The notes below the pieces were generated by a model, which was not told the origin of the DNA, made no database searches, and was given only the letters and a program-made list of their open reading frames with translations. Shown here in pieces: positions 24,515-33,162 of a DNA stretch of 64,000 nt. Every line of letters begins with the position of its first letter. Position 1 is the first letter of the stretch. Made by a program: the position numbers and the translations under genes. The DNA is taken from the NCBI RefSeq assembly GCF_003696345.1, contig NZ_RFLX01000018.1, positions 19,578 through 83,577 of the forward strand, read 5' to 3'. This stretch comes from Teichococcus wenyumeiae. Lineage in GTDB: Bacteria; Pseudomonadota; Alphaproteobacteria; Acetobacterales; Acetobacteraceae.

Positions 24515-26178
24515 GCGAGACTGAACCCGAAATCGCCGAGGCCAAGCCGCATCGGCGACGTTTCTCATGGATCTGGCTGATACCGATCGGCGCCGCCATG
24601 GTGGCCGCCTATCTGGGCTATTCCACCTTCCGCACGCGCGGGCCGCTGATCACCATTGAATTCTCCACGGCCGACGGGCTTTCAGCCGGGCAGACGCAGG
24701 TGCGCTTCAAGTCGGTGCATATCGGCACGGTGGAATCCATCCGGCTCAGCGATGACCTGTCCCGCGTCGCCGTGCGCGTGCGCATGCAGCGGGACATAGC
24801 GGGCCGGCTGACCGCCAATGCGCGCTTCTGGGTGGTGCGGCCACGGCTGACGGCGGGTAGTGTCTCCGGCCTCGAGACCATCGTCTCCGGCGCCTATATC
24901 GAATTCGATCCCGGCGCGCCGGGCGCCGAGGAGCAAAGCGAGTTCAAGGGCCTCGATGACCCGCCCGGCATCCGCCCCGGCGAGCCGGGGCGGGTCTTCA
25001 TCATCCACAGCCGCCGCCTGGGTGCGTTGGAACGTGGCTCGGTGGTCTTCTTTCGTGATGTGGCGGTGGGCGAGGTGCTGAGCTACGACCCGCCCCCGCT
25101 GGATGGCGATATATCGCTGCGGGTCTTCATCCGCGCGCCTTACGAGAGCTACCTGCGTCGCGGCTCACGCTTCTGGAATACCTCCGGCATCACCTTCGGC
25201 TTCGGCCCCAATGGCCTGAAGGTGGAGGTGGCCAGCCTGCGGGCGGCACTGGCCGGCGGCATCGCCTTCGACACCCCGCCCGAGCTGCGGAACGCGCCCC
25301 CGGCACCGGATGACACCACCTACGAACTCTACGACAACTTCGAAGCGGCGATCTCCGCTACTTCGGCCGAGCGGCTGGAATTCGTGACCTATCTGGACGG
25401 CTCGGCCAGCGGGCTCTCGGCGGGCTCGCCGGTGGAGATGCGCGGCATCCGCATCGGCAGCGTGCTGAAGGTGGAGCTGGCCTATGACCGGACATCCGAT
25501 CGTTTTGTCGTGCCGGTGCGCATCGCCATCGAGCCGCGCAACATCGCCTTCCCCAACGGCCGCCCGCAGGAGGAGGTCATGACCGCCGCGAAGCGGATGG
25601 TGGCCGAGGGCTTCCGCCTGCAACTGCGCAGCGGCAACCTGCTGACGGGGCAGAAGTTGCTCTCCTTCGACCAGATCAAGGACGCGCCGCCGGCCAGCGT
25701 GACAATGGAGGACGGCACCATCGTGCTGCCCAGCACCGGCGGCGACAGCGACGACATCATGGCCGCCGTGGGCGCCGTGGCCGGCAAGCTGGAGCGATTC
25801 CCGCTGGATGAGATCGGCAGCAACCTGAATGCCGCCCTGGCCTCCATCAACGGTGTGGTCGGCGGGCCGGAGCTGAAGGATGCGCTGGGCAGCCTGTCCG
25901 GCGCCCTGGGGCAGGTGCAGGAGCTGGTGCGCAAGGCCGATGAAGGCGCCACCCCGCTGCTGCGCCGCCTGCCGGAGATCGCCAACAACCTCGATCAGGC
26001 GGTGCGGCGCGCCAATACCGCCGTGGGCTCCATCGAGCGTGGCTATGGCGGCGATTCCTCCTTCAACCGTCAGCTCGACCGCACGCTGCAACAGGTGAAT
26101 GATGCGGCACGTTCCATCCGCCTGCTCGCTGATTTCCTGGACCGGCACCCGGAAGCGCTGATCCGTGGCCGGGATTGA
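24511..26178 (+). CDS. pqiB: PqiB-like MCE-domain protein
   Basis: 555 residues: a cytosolic N-terminus, one membrane helix (FSWIWLIPIGAAMVAAYLGY, ~18-37), three MCE repeats in the periplasm and a long C-terminal helical region (~390-555) expected to form a coiled-coil needle. Repeat starts are visible as ITIEFSTADGLSAGQTQVRFK, RVFIIHSRRLGALERGSVVFF and LEFVTYLDGSASGLSAGSPVE. MCE proteins form hexameric tubes that carry lipids across the periplasm. ATG 24511 overlaps the pqiA stop, and pqiC follows 22 nt after the stop. All evidence points to a complete pqiABC operon. Confidence 0.93.
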   Translation: MSETEPEIAEAKPHRRRFSWIWLIPIGAAMVAAYLGYSTFRTRGPLITIEFSTADGLSAGQTQVRFKSVHIGTVESIRLSDDLSRVAVRVRMQRDIAGRLTANARFWVVRPRLTAGSVSGLETIVSGAYIEFDPGAPGAEEQSEFKGLDDPPGIRPGEPGRVFIIHSRRLGALERGSVVFFRDVAVGEVLSYDPPPLDGDISLRVFIRAPYESYLRRGSRFWNTSGITFGFGPNGLKVEVASLRAALAGGIAFDTPPELRNAPPAPDDTTYELYDNFEAAISATSAERLEFVTYLDGSASGLSAGSPVEMRGIRIGSVLKVELAYDRTSDRFVVPVRIAIEPRNIAFPNGRPQEEVMTAAKRMVAEGFRLQLRSGNLLTGQKLLSFDQIKDAPPASVTMEDGTIVLPSTGGDSDDIMAAVGAVAGKLERFPLDEIGSNLNAALASINGVVGGPELKDALGSLSGALGQVQELVRKADEGATPLLRRLPEIANNLDQAVRRANTAVGSIERGYGGDSSFNRQLDRTLQQVNDAARSIRLLADFLDRHPEALIRGRD

Positions 26179-26200
26179 CCACGCGATGGATGGAGACCGC

Positions 26201-26803
26201 ATGACCGCACCGACCCGCCGCCGCCTGACCGGTTGGCTCGCCCTGCTGCCTGCCCTGGCGGCCTGTTCCTCGCCGGACGCGAAGTTCTACCGGCTGGCAG
26301 CGGTGCCCGGCACGGTGCGCCCGGTGCCGCGGCTGCGGGTGGAACTGCGGCAGGTGACCCTGGCGCGTTACCTCGACCGTTCCGAGATCGCCTGGGGCAC
26401 CACCTCGCTACGCCTTGAATACCGGGACGTGGAACGCTGGGCGGAACCGATCGGCGACATGGTGACCCGCGTGCTGGCCGAGGATCTGAGCCAGCGCCTG
26501 CCCCAGGCCCTGGTGGTGCCGGAGTTCAGTGCCATAGGCGGCGACCCGGATACCCTGGCGGAAGCCGATATCTCCCGCTTCGAGGCCAATGGCGCCGGGC
26601 AGGTAGTGCTGGAAGGCCGCTTCCAGGTCCGCCGCCTGGGCGGCCGCGCCGCCGAGCGCAACCGTCAGGTCACCGAGACCGTGCCGCTGGACGGCCCCGG
26701 CGCCGATGACCTGGCCCGCGCCATGAGCAAGGCGCTGGGCCTCTTCGCTGACCGGATGGCGGAGGCGCTGGCGGAACTCGGCGCCCTGCGCCGCACCGCC
26801 TAG
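26201..26803 (+). CDS. pqiC: PqiC-like outer-membrane lipoprotein (ABC-type auxiliary lipoprotein)
   Basis: 200 residues with a lipoprotein signal, MTAPTRRRLTGWLALLPALAAC, where Cys22 is the lipidation site. The mature part has the PqiC/YmbA pattern: SPDAKFYRLAAVPG, RVELRQVTLARYLDRSEIAW, YRDVERWAEPIGDMVTRVLAEDL and the late GADDLARAMSKALGLFADRMAEAL. The partner in enterobacteria anchors PqiB to the outer membrane. ATG 26201 is preceded by TGGAGA at 26191-26196; earlier in-frame starts overlapping pqiB would disrupt the signal peptide. The stop overlaps the convergent hydrolase gene by a few bases. Confidence 0.88.
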   Translation: MTAPTRRRLTGWLALLPALAACSSPDAKFYRLAAVPGTVRPVPRLRVELRQVTLARYLDRSEIAWGTTSLRLEYRDVERWAEPIGDMVTRVLAEDLSQRLPQALVVPEFSAIGGDPDTLAEADISRFEANGAGQVVLEGRFQVRRLGGRAAERNRQVTETVPLDGPGADDLARAMSKALGLFADRMAEALAELGALRRTA

Positions 26804-27351
26804 AGCGCCGCCAGCCAGGATTTCGCCAGCGCCAGGTCCATCTGCGTCAATCCGTGGCCCGTGGGCAGCACCCGGTGCGTCACATTGGCGCCGGACAGCA
26901 CCAGCACCGGCGTGCCTTCCAGCTGCGCGGGCGGTGGGGACTGGAAGGGCACCATGGGGCGCAGCAACGCCGCGCCGCGCAGCACGCCCGGGCGCCGCAG
27001 CAGCATCGCTGCCGCAATGTTCGCACCGTTGGAAAAGCCCAGTGCCACCGGTGCCGGCAGTTGGTAGGCCTCGCGCGCCGCCAGCACGAAATCGGCCAGG
27101 GCATCGGTCTGGCGGCGCAGGTCCTCCTCATCGAAGACCCCTTCCGCCAGGCGGCGGAAGAAGCGCGGCATGCCATGCTCCAGCACCTGCCCGCGCGGCG
27201 AGAGCAGCGCCGCCCCCGGCGCCACGGCCTCGCCCAGCGGCAGCAGGTCGTTCTCGTCGCCGCCCGTGCCATGCAGCAGCAGCAGCGGCGGCAAAGCGGC
27301 ATCGGCGCCCGGCTGGAAGCGGTGCCGGAAGCTCAGGGTCTCGGTCGTCAT
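26800..27351 (-). CDS. MhqD-like alpha/beta hydrolase (carboxylesterase/phospholipase family)
   Basis: 183 residues. The hydrolase core is seen as PLLLLHGTGGDENDLLPLG, VALGFSNGANIAAAMLLR (nucleophile Ser in GFSNGA), PVLVLSGANV and a C-terminal His in LPTGHGL. In Bacillus the paralogous MhqD is encoded with the ring-cleaving dioxygenase MhqO and helps tolerate hydroquinones. Here too it sits 23 nt behind an MhqO-like gene. ATG 27351 (MTTETLSF) is preceded by GGAGG. The proposed job in quinone or catechol detoxification follows from this pairing; the substrate is not shown. Confidence 0.82.
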   Translation of the reverse strand: MTTETLSFRHRFQPGADAALPPLLLLHGTGGDENDLLPLGEAVAPGAALLSPRGQVLEHGMPRFFRRLAEGVFDEEDLRRQTDALADFVLAAREAYQLPAPVALGFSNGANIAAAMLLRRPGVLRGAALLRPMVPFQSPPPAQLEGTPVLVLSGANVTHRVLPTGHGLTQMDLALAKSWLAAL

Positions 27352-27374
27352 GATCTGGTCCTCCATGGCGGGCT

Positions 27375-28298
27375 TCAGCCCAGCGCGGGCAGCGCGGCCT
27401 CGATGGTGGCGCGGTGGTCCTCCAGGAAGCGCGGCAGCTTCAGCGCCTGCCCCAGTTGCTCCGCCGGCTCATCCACCGCGAAGCCGGGAATGTCGGTCGC
27501 GATCTCGAACAGGACATGGCCCGGCTCGCGGAAATAGACCGAGCGGAAATAGTCGCGGTTCTTCTGCTCCGTGGTCTGGATGCGGTGGTTCTCCGCCAGC
27601 TTGCGCACCATCTCGGCCTGCGCGGCGTCATCGGCCGCGCGGAAGGCCAGATGGTGCACCGAGCCACGCCCCAGCCGCGCCGGCAGGAAGCCGCCGACCG
27701 AGCGCAGGTCCACGATGCCGCCCAGGCTGGTGCCCGGCACCTGGAAGCGCGTCACGCCATCCTCCTTCGCGGCCTCGGTGAAGCCGAAGACATCGGACAG
27801 GATCGCACCCGTGGCCGTGCCATCCTCCAGCATCAGGCTGACGGAGTGGAAGCCGCGGATGGCGCATTCCGCCGCAATGCCCTCGCTCTCCCAGGCCGGC
27901 TCGGACTCGATGCCGGGCAGCCCGATCAGCGCCAGGCGCATGCCATCCGGGTCGCGGAAGCTCAGCACCGTTTCGCCGAAGCGGGTGGAGCGTTCCGGCG
28001 CCTGGGCCATCAGCCGCTGCGTCCAGAAGCCCAGGGCGGCCTGGGGAATCCGGAAGACGGTTTCCTGTAGCTCACCGATGCCGGCCCGGCCGGGCGCGGC
28101 GTGTTCCCAGGGGAAGAAGGTCAGGATGGTGCCGGGGCTGCCGGCGGCGTCGCCGTAGTAGAAATGGTAGGCGCCGGGGTCGTCGAAATTCACCGTCTTC
28201 TTCACCAGCCGCAGGCCGAGGGTGCGGGTGTAGAAGTCCAGGTTGCGGCGGGCATGGCCAGCAATCGCGGTGACGTGGTGGATGCCGTTGCGGATCAT
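27375..28298 (-). CDS. MhqO-like ring-cleaving dioxygenase (glyoxalase/VOC fold)
   Basis: 307 residues made of four VOC beta-alpha-beta modules. The N-terminus IRNGIHHVTAIAGHARRNLDFYTRTLGLRLVKKTVNFDD supplies a metal His. GRGSVHHLAFRAADDAAQAE supplies a second, and YFREPGHVLFEIATDIPGFA supplies the metal Glu. This matches the MhqO/LinE-type extradiol dioxygenases for hydroquinones. ATG 28298 has AGGAGAG upstream. Followed by the MhqD-like hydrolase and divergent from a LysR regulator, so the pair is probably induced by a quinone-like compound. Confidence 0.88.
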   Translation of the reverse strand: MIRNGIHHVTAIAGHARRNLDFYTRTLGLRLVKKTVNFDDPGAYHFYYGDAAGSPGTILTFFPWEHAAPGRAGIGELQETVFRIPQAALGFWTQRLMAQAPERSTRFGETVLSFRDPDGMRLALIGLPGIESEPAWESEGIAAECAIRGFHSVSLMLEDGTATGAILSDVFGFTEAAKEDGVTRFQVPGTSLGGIVDLRSVGGFLPARLGRGSVHHLAFRAADDAAQAEMVRKLAENHRIQTTEQKNRDYFRSVYFREPGHVLFEIATDIPGFAVDEPAEQLGQALKLPRFLEDHRATIEAALPALG

Positions 28299-28492
28299 GG
28301 AGCTCTCCTGTGGAGCGCGTGTGGCGCCCCGTTGGAGACAGAAAATAGGATGCGGGCCCCCGTGAGCCAGCGAAAACCGATTGCACCCGCGCAATGCCGG
28401 TCGTGCATTATCAGGAAGTAATTGCGGCGGGAGCCTTGTGCAGGCCATCGCGGCAGCGCCAAGCTGGAGCTTTCTGCCAGGGACCGAAGATC

Positions 28493-29410
28493 GTGAAGGA
28501 TGCCGTCAAGACATTGGCTTGGGACGATTTCCGGCTGATCAAGGCCGTGGCCGAGGCCCGAAACCTGCCGGCCGCGGCCGCCAGCCTGGACGTTAACCAC
28601 TCCACCGTCTTCCGCCGGCTGCGGCAGATCGAGGCGATGCTGGGCTTTCCCCTCTTCGAGCGTCACCGCAGCGGCTACGTGCTGACCCAGGCGGGGGAGG
28701 AGGTGGCGGCGCTGGCCGCGCGGGTGGATGAGGACATCACCGCCGTGACCCGCCGCCTGGCCGGCCAGGCTCCCGCCCCAGCCGGCGAGGTGCGCATCGC
28801 CACCAGCGACAGCCTGCTGACGGATCTGCTGATGCCCATGCTGGCGCGCTTCCGGCTGGCACATCCCGCCATCCGGCTGGATATCGCGACCGGCAATGCG
28901 GCGCTGAACCTGTCCCGGCGCGATGCCGATCTCGCCATCCGCGCCACGGATGCACCGCCGGAAACGTTGGTGGGGCGCCGCATGGCCCGCATCGCCTGGG
29001 CGCTGTACGGCACCGCCGCTGCGGTGCCGGCGCCGGCGGATCTGCTGGCGGAAGGCCAATGGCTCTCGCTCTTGGACAGTCTGGGCCAGTTGAAGGCGGC
29101 GCGCTTCCTGCGCAGGCAGGTGCCGCCGGAGCGCATCGCCTGCAAGTTCGATTCCGTCCATGCGCTAGGCCAGGCCGTCGAAGCCGGGCTGGGACTGGCG
29201 CACCTGCCCTGCTTCCTGGGCGATACACGCCCCGGCCTGCGGCGGCTGGCACCGCCGGAGCCCGACTTCGCCGCCGATCTCTGGCTGCTGACGCATCCCG
29301 ACCTGCGCCACACGCCGCGCATCCGCACGCTGATGGATGCCCTGGCGGCCGAGATCGCCCGGATGCAGCCGCTGATCGAAGGCCAGCGGCCGCTCGTGAT
29401 GGAAAGCTAG
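28493..29410 (+). CDS. LysR-family regulator, likely of the divergent mhqO/mhqD-like genes
   Basis: About 305 residues. The winged helix is LAWDDFRLIKAVAEARNLPAAAASLDVNHSTVFRRLRQIE, in which VNHSTVFRRL replaces the usual SQPAVS recognition helix, a variant common in some LysR subfamilies. The effector domain follows (GEVRIATSDSLLTDLLMPML, DLAIRATDAPPETLVGRRMA). GTG 28493 was chosen because it gives standard length; an in-frame ATG at 28394 would add 33 residues of no family character. The 194-bp gap to the divergent dioxygenase gene is the presumed shared promoter. Its end overlaps the convergent NUDIX gene by 4 bp. Confidence 0.88.
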   Translation: MKDAVKTLAWDDFRLIKAVAEARNLPAAAASLDVNHSTVFRRLRQIEAMLGFPLFERHRSGYVLTQAGEEVAALAARVDEDITAVTRRLAGQAPAPAGEVRIATSDSLLTDLLMPMLARFRLAHPAIRLDIATGNAALNLSRRDADLAIRATDAPPETLVGRRMARIAWALYGTAAAVPAPADLLAEGQWLSLLDSLGQLKAARFLRRQVPPERIACKFDSVHALGQAVEAGLGLAHLPCFLGDTRPGLRRLAPPEPDFAADLWLLTHPDLRHTPRIRTLMDALAAEIARMQPLIEGQRPLVMES

Positions 29411-29949
29411 ATCAGTCCCTTCAGCCGCAGCATGCCCAGCGCCGCGATGGACATGGCGTCCTTGATGGTGCCGTCGCGCACCATCTCCTCCACCTCGGCC
29501 AGCGTGAAGCTGCGGCAGATCAGGTCCTGCTCGCTCGCCTCGCGCGCCGTGTCGCCCTGCGTTAGCTCGGTGGCCAGGAAGACATGACCGCGCTGGTTGC
29601 AATAGCCGGCGCCCTGGAACATCTCGCCAGCGTAAAGCATCTTGCCGGCCACCAGCCCCGTTTCTTCCCGCAGTTCCGCCGCGGCCAGCACGGCGGGGTC
29701 GGTGCCCGGGGTATGCTCCCACATGCCCATCGGCATTTCCCAGAGGCGGGTGCGGACGGGATAGCGATACTGCTCCACCAGCGTCACGCGGCCATCCTGC
29801 AGCGGCACCACCACCACGAAGTCCGACCGCTCGACCACGCCGTAAAGGCCCTGCGAGCCATCGCGGCGGCGGATGATATCCTCCCGCACCCGCGTCCAGG
29901 GGTTCTCGTAAACAACACGGCTCGTGAGGGTAACGATATCCTCGCTCAA
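29407..29949 (-). CDS. NUDIX hydrolase (ADP-ribose pyrophosphatase-like)
   Basis: 180 residues. The NUDIX box reads VLAAAELREETGLVAGKM, with the Glu residues that bind Mg but Ala where the motif usually has Arg (A-E-L-R-E-E-T-G-L). Upstream FVVVVPLQDGRVTLVEQYRYPVRTRLWEMPMG matches the ADP-sugar pyrophosphatase branch. These enzymes hydrolyse ADP-ribose or other nucleoside diphosphate sugars. The gene follows the receptor gene by 79 bp on the same strand and may be transcribed separately. The substrate is uncertain. Confidence 0.88.
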   Translation of the reverse strand: MSEDIVTLTSRVVYENPWTRVREDIIRRRDGSQGLYGVVERSDFVVVVPLQDGRVTLVEQYRYPVRTRLWEMPMGMWEHTPGTDPAVLAAAELREETGLVAGKMLYAGEMFQGAGYCNQRGHVFLATELTQGDTAREASEQDLICRSFTLAEVEEMVRDGTIKDAMSIAALGMLRLKGLI

Positions 29950-30028
29950 CCCCGGCTCCTGTTCTGGTGGCGATGCCCTATTTGATCAGGCATCGCCCCA
30001 ACTGTCGAATATGGCCGGGGTTGCCGGC

Positions 30029-31222
30029 TCAGCGGCGCCCCTTGCGGGAGCCCACCAGCTCATCCCAGCGCCGGAAGGCCAGCACCATCTGCTCCGGCTT
30101 CAGGGGCAGCTCGATCGGGTTGTCGGCGATCAGGGCGGCATATTCGGGCCGGCCGAATTCCTCGATGACCTTGCGGCTCTCCGGCGGCGCCAGGTCGAGG
30201 CCGACATTCTTCACCGCCGGGCCAGGATAGAGGTAGCCCTCGTCATAGGCATAGGCCTGCATCTTCGGCTGCAGCACGAAGGCCATCATGTCCAGCACCA
30301 CGGCCAGGCGGTCCGCCGGCAGGCCCTTGGGCACCACCATGTAATTGGCGTCGGAAACCCAATGGAAGCCCTTCAGCGTGCCGATTTTCGCTTCCTTCGG
30401 CACGATGCCGAGGGCGCGCGGATTGATGTCCCAGCCGGTGGTGGAGACGATGATGTCGCGCGAGCCGTCGCCCAGCTCCTTCATCGTGATGCCGGTGCCG
30501 GAGGGATAGGTCTCGATGTACTGGCCGATCTCCTGCAGGTATTCCCAGGTCTTGTCCCAGCCGTTGATCGGGTCCTTCGGGTCCTTGTCCCCTAGCAGGT
30601 AGGGCAGGCCCATCATGAAGGTGCGGCCAGGGCCGGAATTGCTCGGGCGAGCATACATGAAGCGGTTGGGATTGGCCTTGGCCCAGGCCAGCAGTTCCTC
30701 GGCGGTGGTCGGCACCTGCTTCACGCGGTCCGGCAGGTATTCCAGCAGCGGGCCGGAAGGATAATAGGAACAGACCACGCCATAGCCCGCGCCCTGCGCG
30801 CGGTGCAGGTTCAGCGCGGCGGGTTCGTAGTTCTCCTCCAGGCCGGGAAACTTCTCGTTGTATTCAGGCAGGATCTTCTGCCACAGGTCCATCGCCATGC
30901 CGGCGGAAAGCCCGTCGCTGGCCGTCAGGATCAGGTCGAGGTCGGAGCGCCCGGCATCCTGCTGCGCCTTGATCTTGCTGGCCAGTTCCGGCGCCGGCGC
31001 CTTCACGAAGGTGATGCGCGAGACTACGTCGCGGCGCGCGGCGCGGTAGTCCTCGAAGGCGCGCTGGTGCAGCGCCAGGGCGCCGGAGACATCCATGATG
31101 CTGATGGCGACGGGGGATTTCGGCAGCGGCGGCACGGCCGCGCGCGCCGGCAGCGCACCCGCCAGGGCCGTCGCGGCGAAACCGCCGACAATGGCCCGGC
31201 GCGGCAGGGGAAGGTCACGCAT
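30029..31222 (-). CDS. Periplasmic extracellular solute-binding protein (ABC type)
   Basis: 397 residues with a twin-arginine-like signal (LPRRAIVGGFAATALAGALPARA). The mature protein is a two-lobed binding protein of the spermidine/iron/sugar receptor superfamily: SRITFVKAPAPELASKIKAQQ, SDLDLILTASDGLSAGMA, GYGVVCSYYPSGPLLEYLP and WVSDANYMVVPKGLPADRL. No permease or ATPase genes are adjacent. It lies 28 nt after nagA in the operon with the divergent ROK regulator, so an amino-sugar-derived ligand is the natural guess, but the sequence does not show the ligand. Confidence 0.82.
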   Translation of the reverse strand: MRDLPLPRRAIVGGFAATALAGALPARAAVPPLPKSPVAISIMDVSGALALHQRAFEDYRAARRDVVSRITFVKAPAPELASKIKAQQDAGRSDLDLILTASDGLSAGMAMDLWQKILPEYNEKFPGLEENYEPAALNLHRAQGAGYGVVCSYYPSGPLLEYLPDRVKQVPTTAEELLAWAKANPNRFMYARPSNSGPGRTFMMGLPYLLGDKDPKDPINGWDKTWEYLQEIGQYIETYPSGTGITMKELGDGSRDIIVSTTGWDINPRALGIVPKEAKIGTLKGFHWVSDANYMVVPKGLPADRLAVVLDMMAFVLQPKMQAYAYDEGYLYPGPAVKNVGLDLAPPESRKVIEEFGRPEYAALIADNPIELPLKPEQMVLAFRRWDELVGSRKGRR

Positions 31223-31250
31223 CTTGGCAAGGCTCCCGTTGTTCGGTGGG

Positions 31251-32294
31251 TCAGTCGGTAAATCGCCGCTCGGCGGAGCCGATGCGGATACGCGTCAGGC
31301 GCAGCGCGGAAGACCACTCGGCCTCGCCATGCGGCAGTGCGATGCCATGCGCGGCCAGGGCCGGCGCCAGAAGGCCGGCTTGCACGGAGGAGGCCATGCC
31401 GAGCGCTTCCTCCGGCGTGGCGATGCCCCATTCCACCAGATTCCGCACCGCCGCGTCCATGCAAAGCGAGGAGCCGGCCAGGTAACGGCCGCCCGGCGTG
31501 CGGACGGTGCCATCGGCACTCCGCTCCACCCGCATGCCCGCGAAGGGATAAATGCCGGCCGGCACGGCGGCGGCGGCGGTGGCATCGGTGACCAGGAAGG
31601 CGCGGCCCGGCCCCTTGGCGCGGATCATCGCCTTCAGCGCGGGTGGCGGCAGATGGATGCCATCGGCGATGAAGCCGGCGCTCAGGCGGTCTTCCGCGAG
31701 CTGCGCGAAGATAGGGTTGGCCAGCTTCGGCATCACCTGCGGCAAGCCATTGCCAAGATGAGTGGACAGGCTGGCACCGGCGGCCACCGCCTGCGCGACA
31801 TGCCGGAAGGTCACGTTACTATGGCCGATCGCCACCAGCTTGCCGGCCGCATGCGCGGCTTGGATGCAGGCCTCGGCGCCCGGCAGTTCGGCGGCAAGCG
31901 TGAGCAGCAGGATGGGGCGGCTCAGCCCGGCTTCCAGGCTTTCCAGCAGCGCGTAATCCGGCGGGATCATGGCTTCCGGCGGATGGCAGCCGGCGAAGCC
32001 ATCCGTGGCATTCAGGAAGGGGCCTTCCAGGTGGTAGCCGGGGCACATCAGCGGCCCGAGCCGGCTGCCGGCCACTGCGGCATCCAGCGCCTGCAGGCGG
32101 GCCCGCAGCGTCTCCGGCGCGGCGGTGATCACCGTGGGAAGGCAGCAGGTGACGCCGGTGGCCAGCATGGCTTCCAGCGCCACGTCCAGCGCCGCGGCCG
32201 ACAAGGGCCCGGCGTCGGCAGCGGCATTGAAATCCACGCCGCCGAAGCCGTTCACCTGCAGGTCAACCAGCCCGCCGGAGATCATGCCTGTCAC
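31251..32294 (-). CDS. nagA: N-acetylglucosamine-6-phosphate deacetylase
   Basis: 347 residues. The metal-dependent amidohydrolase barrel is shown by [15 protein letters not shown], the metal Glu in YHLEGPFLN, His in IGHSNVTF, His in [15 protein letters not shown] and the catalytic Asp in LVTDATAAA. The N-terminal small beta domain of longer NagA proteins is reduced. It removes acetate from GlcNAc-6-P to give GlcN-6-P, the substrate of the next enzyme NagB. GTG 32294 gives a GTGA overlap with the nagB stop; ATG 32285 ([10 protein letters not shown]) is an equally likely start. Confidence 0.9.
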   Translation of the reverse strand: MTGMISGGLVDLQVNGFGGVDFNAAADAGPLSAAALDVALEAMLATGVTCCLPTVITAAPETLRARLQALDAAVAGSRLGPLMCPGYHLEGPFLNATDGFAGCHPPEAMIPPDYALLESLEAGLSRPILLLTLAAELPGAEACIQAAHAAGKLVAIGHSNVTFRHVAQAVAAGASLSTHLGNGLPQVMPKLANPIFAQLAEDRLSAGFIADGIHLPPPALKAMIRAKGPGRAFLVTDATAAAAVPAGIYPFAGMRVERSADGTVRTPGGRYLAGSSLCMDAAVRNLVEWGIATPEEALGMASSVQAGLLAPALAAHGIALPHGEAEWSSALRLTRIRIGSAERRFTD

Positions 32295-33043
32295 CGCGAC
32301 AACAGAGAGGCGGCCGGCGGGTCAATGAAGAGCAGCGTGTTCGGATGCTGCTGCAAGATGGAGCCGGGGTGCGAAGGCGTCACCGGGCCTTCCACCGCGT
32401 CCTTCACCGCCTGCGCCTTGCGGGCATCCGGCACGGACAGGACGATCAGCTCGCTCCGCATCATCTGCGGCACCGTCATGGTGATGGCGCGCTGGGGCAC
32501 GGCCTCCGGGCTGGGGAACCAGCCCTCCCCCATCTGCTGCCGGCGGCAGGCTTCGTCCAGCCTCACGACCATATAGGACAAGTTCGTTTGAAAATCAGCC
32601 GGCGGATCATTGAAGGCGAGATGACAGTTCTCGCCGAAGCCGGCGAAGCAGACATCCACCCGCCGGCCGGCGATCAGGGCACTGAGCCGAGCCGCCTCTG
32701 TCTCCGGGTCCGGCGCTTCGCCATCCACCTCGATCAGCGTGGGGCGGTTCCGCAGCGGCGCCAGGAAGCGCTGGCGCAGGTAACCACGGAAGCTCGCCGG
32801 GTGGCTGACAGGCAGGCCGACATATTCGTCCAGATGGAAGGCGGTGACGCGCTCCCACTCGATATCCGGCGCGCTGGTCAGGGCTTCCAGCATCTCGAAC
32901 TGGCTGGCACCGGTGGCCACAATGATGGTGGCCTCGCCATGCTTGGCGATGGCGGCGCGGATGGCATCGGCCCCGGCTTCGGCAGCGGCGCGTCCGAGCG
33001 CAGCCTTATCAGGACAGATCCGAGGATCAAGCATTCGCGCCAT
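32291..33043 (-). CDS. nagB: Glucosamine-6-phosphate deaminase/isomerase (NagB-type)
   Basis: 250 residues starting [18 protein letters not shown]. The sugar isomerase fold is visible in [17 protein letters not shown], the general-base region [10 protein letters not shown] and the ring-opening His motif [14 protein letters not shown]. The last differs from the common GIGxDGHIAFNEP (Asn-Cys replaces Asp-Gly), a variant also found in some alphaproteobacterial homologues. It converts GlcN-6-P to fructose-6-P and ammonia. The long open frame upstream of 33043 lies antisense to the ROK gene start and is not used. First gene of the nagB-nagA-receptor operon, divergent from the ROK repressor. Confidence 0.87.
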   Translation of the reverse strand: MARMLDPRICPDKAALGRAAAEAGADAIRAAIAKHGEATIIVATGASQFEMLEALTSAPDIEWERVTAFHLDEYVGLPVSHPASFRGYLRQRFLAPLRNRPTLIEVDGEAPDPETEAARLSALIAGRRVDVCFAGFGENCHLAFNDPPADFQTNLSYMVVRLDEACRRQQMGEGWFPSPEAVPQRAITMTVPQMMRSELIVLSVPDARKAQAVKDAVEGPVTPSHPGSILQQHPNTLLFIDPPAASLLSR

Positions 33044-33162
33044 GCACCTTGTTCGTTTATGAGCGGCCAGAAGTGGCCCTGCGCACAGGAGACCTGAACC
33101 GCCTTGCCCTGGCAACTTGATTTTGAAAGATCCCGTTCGGAAAAAGACGGAGGCTCGCCGCC

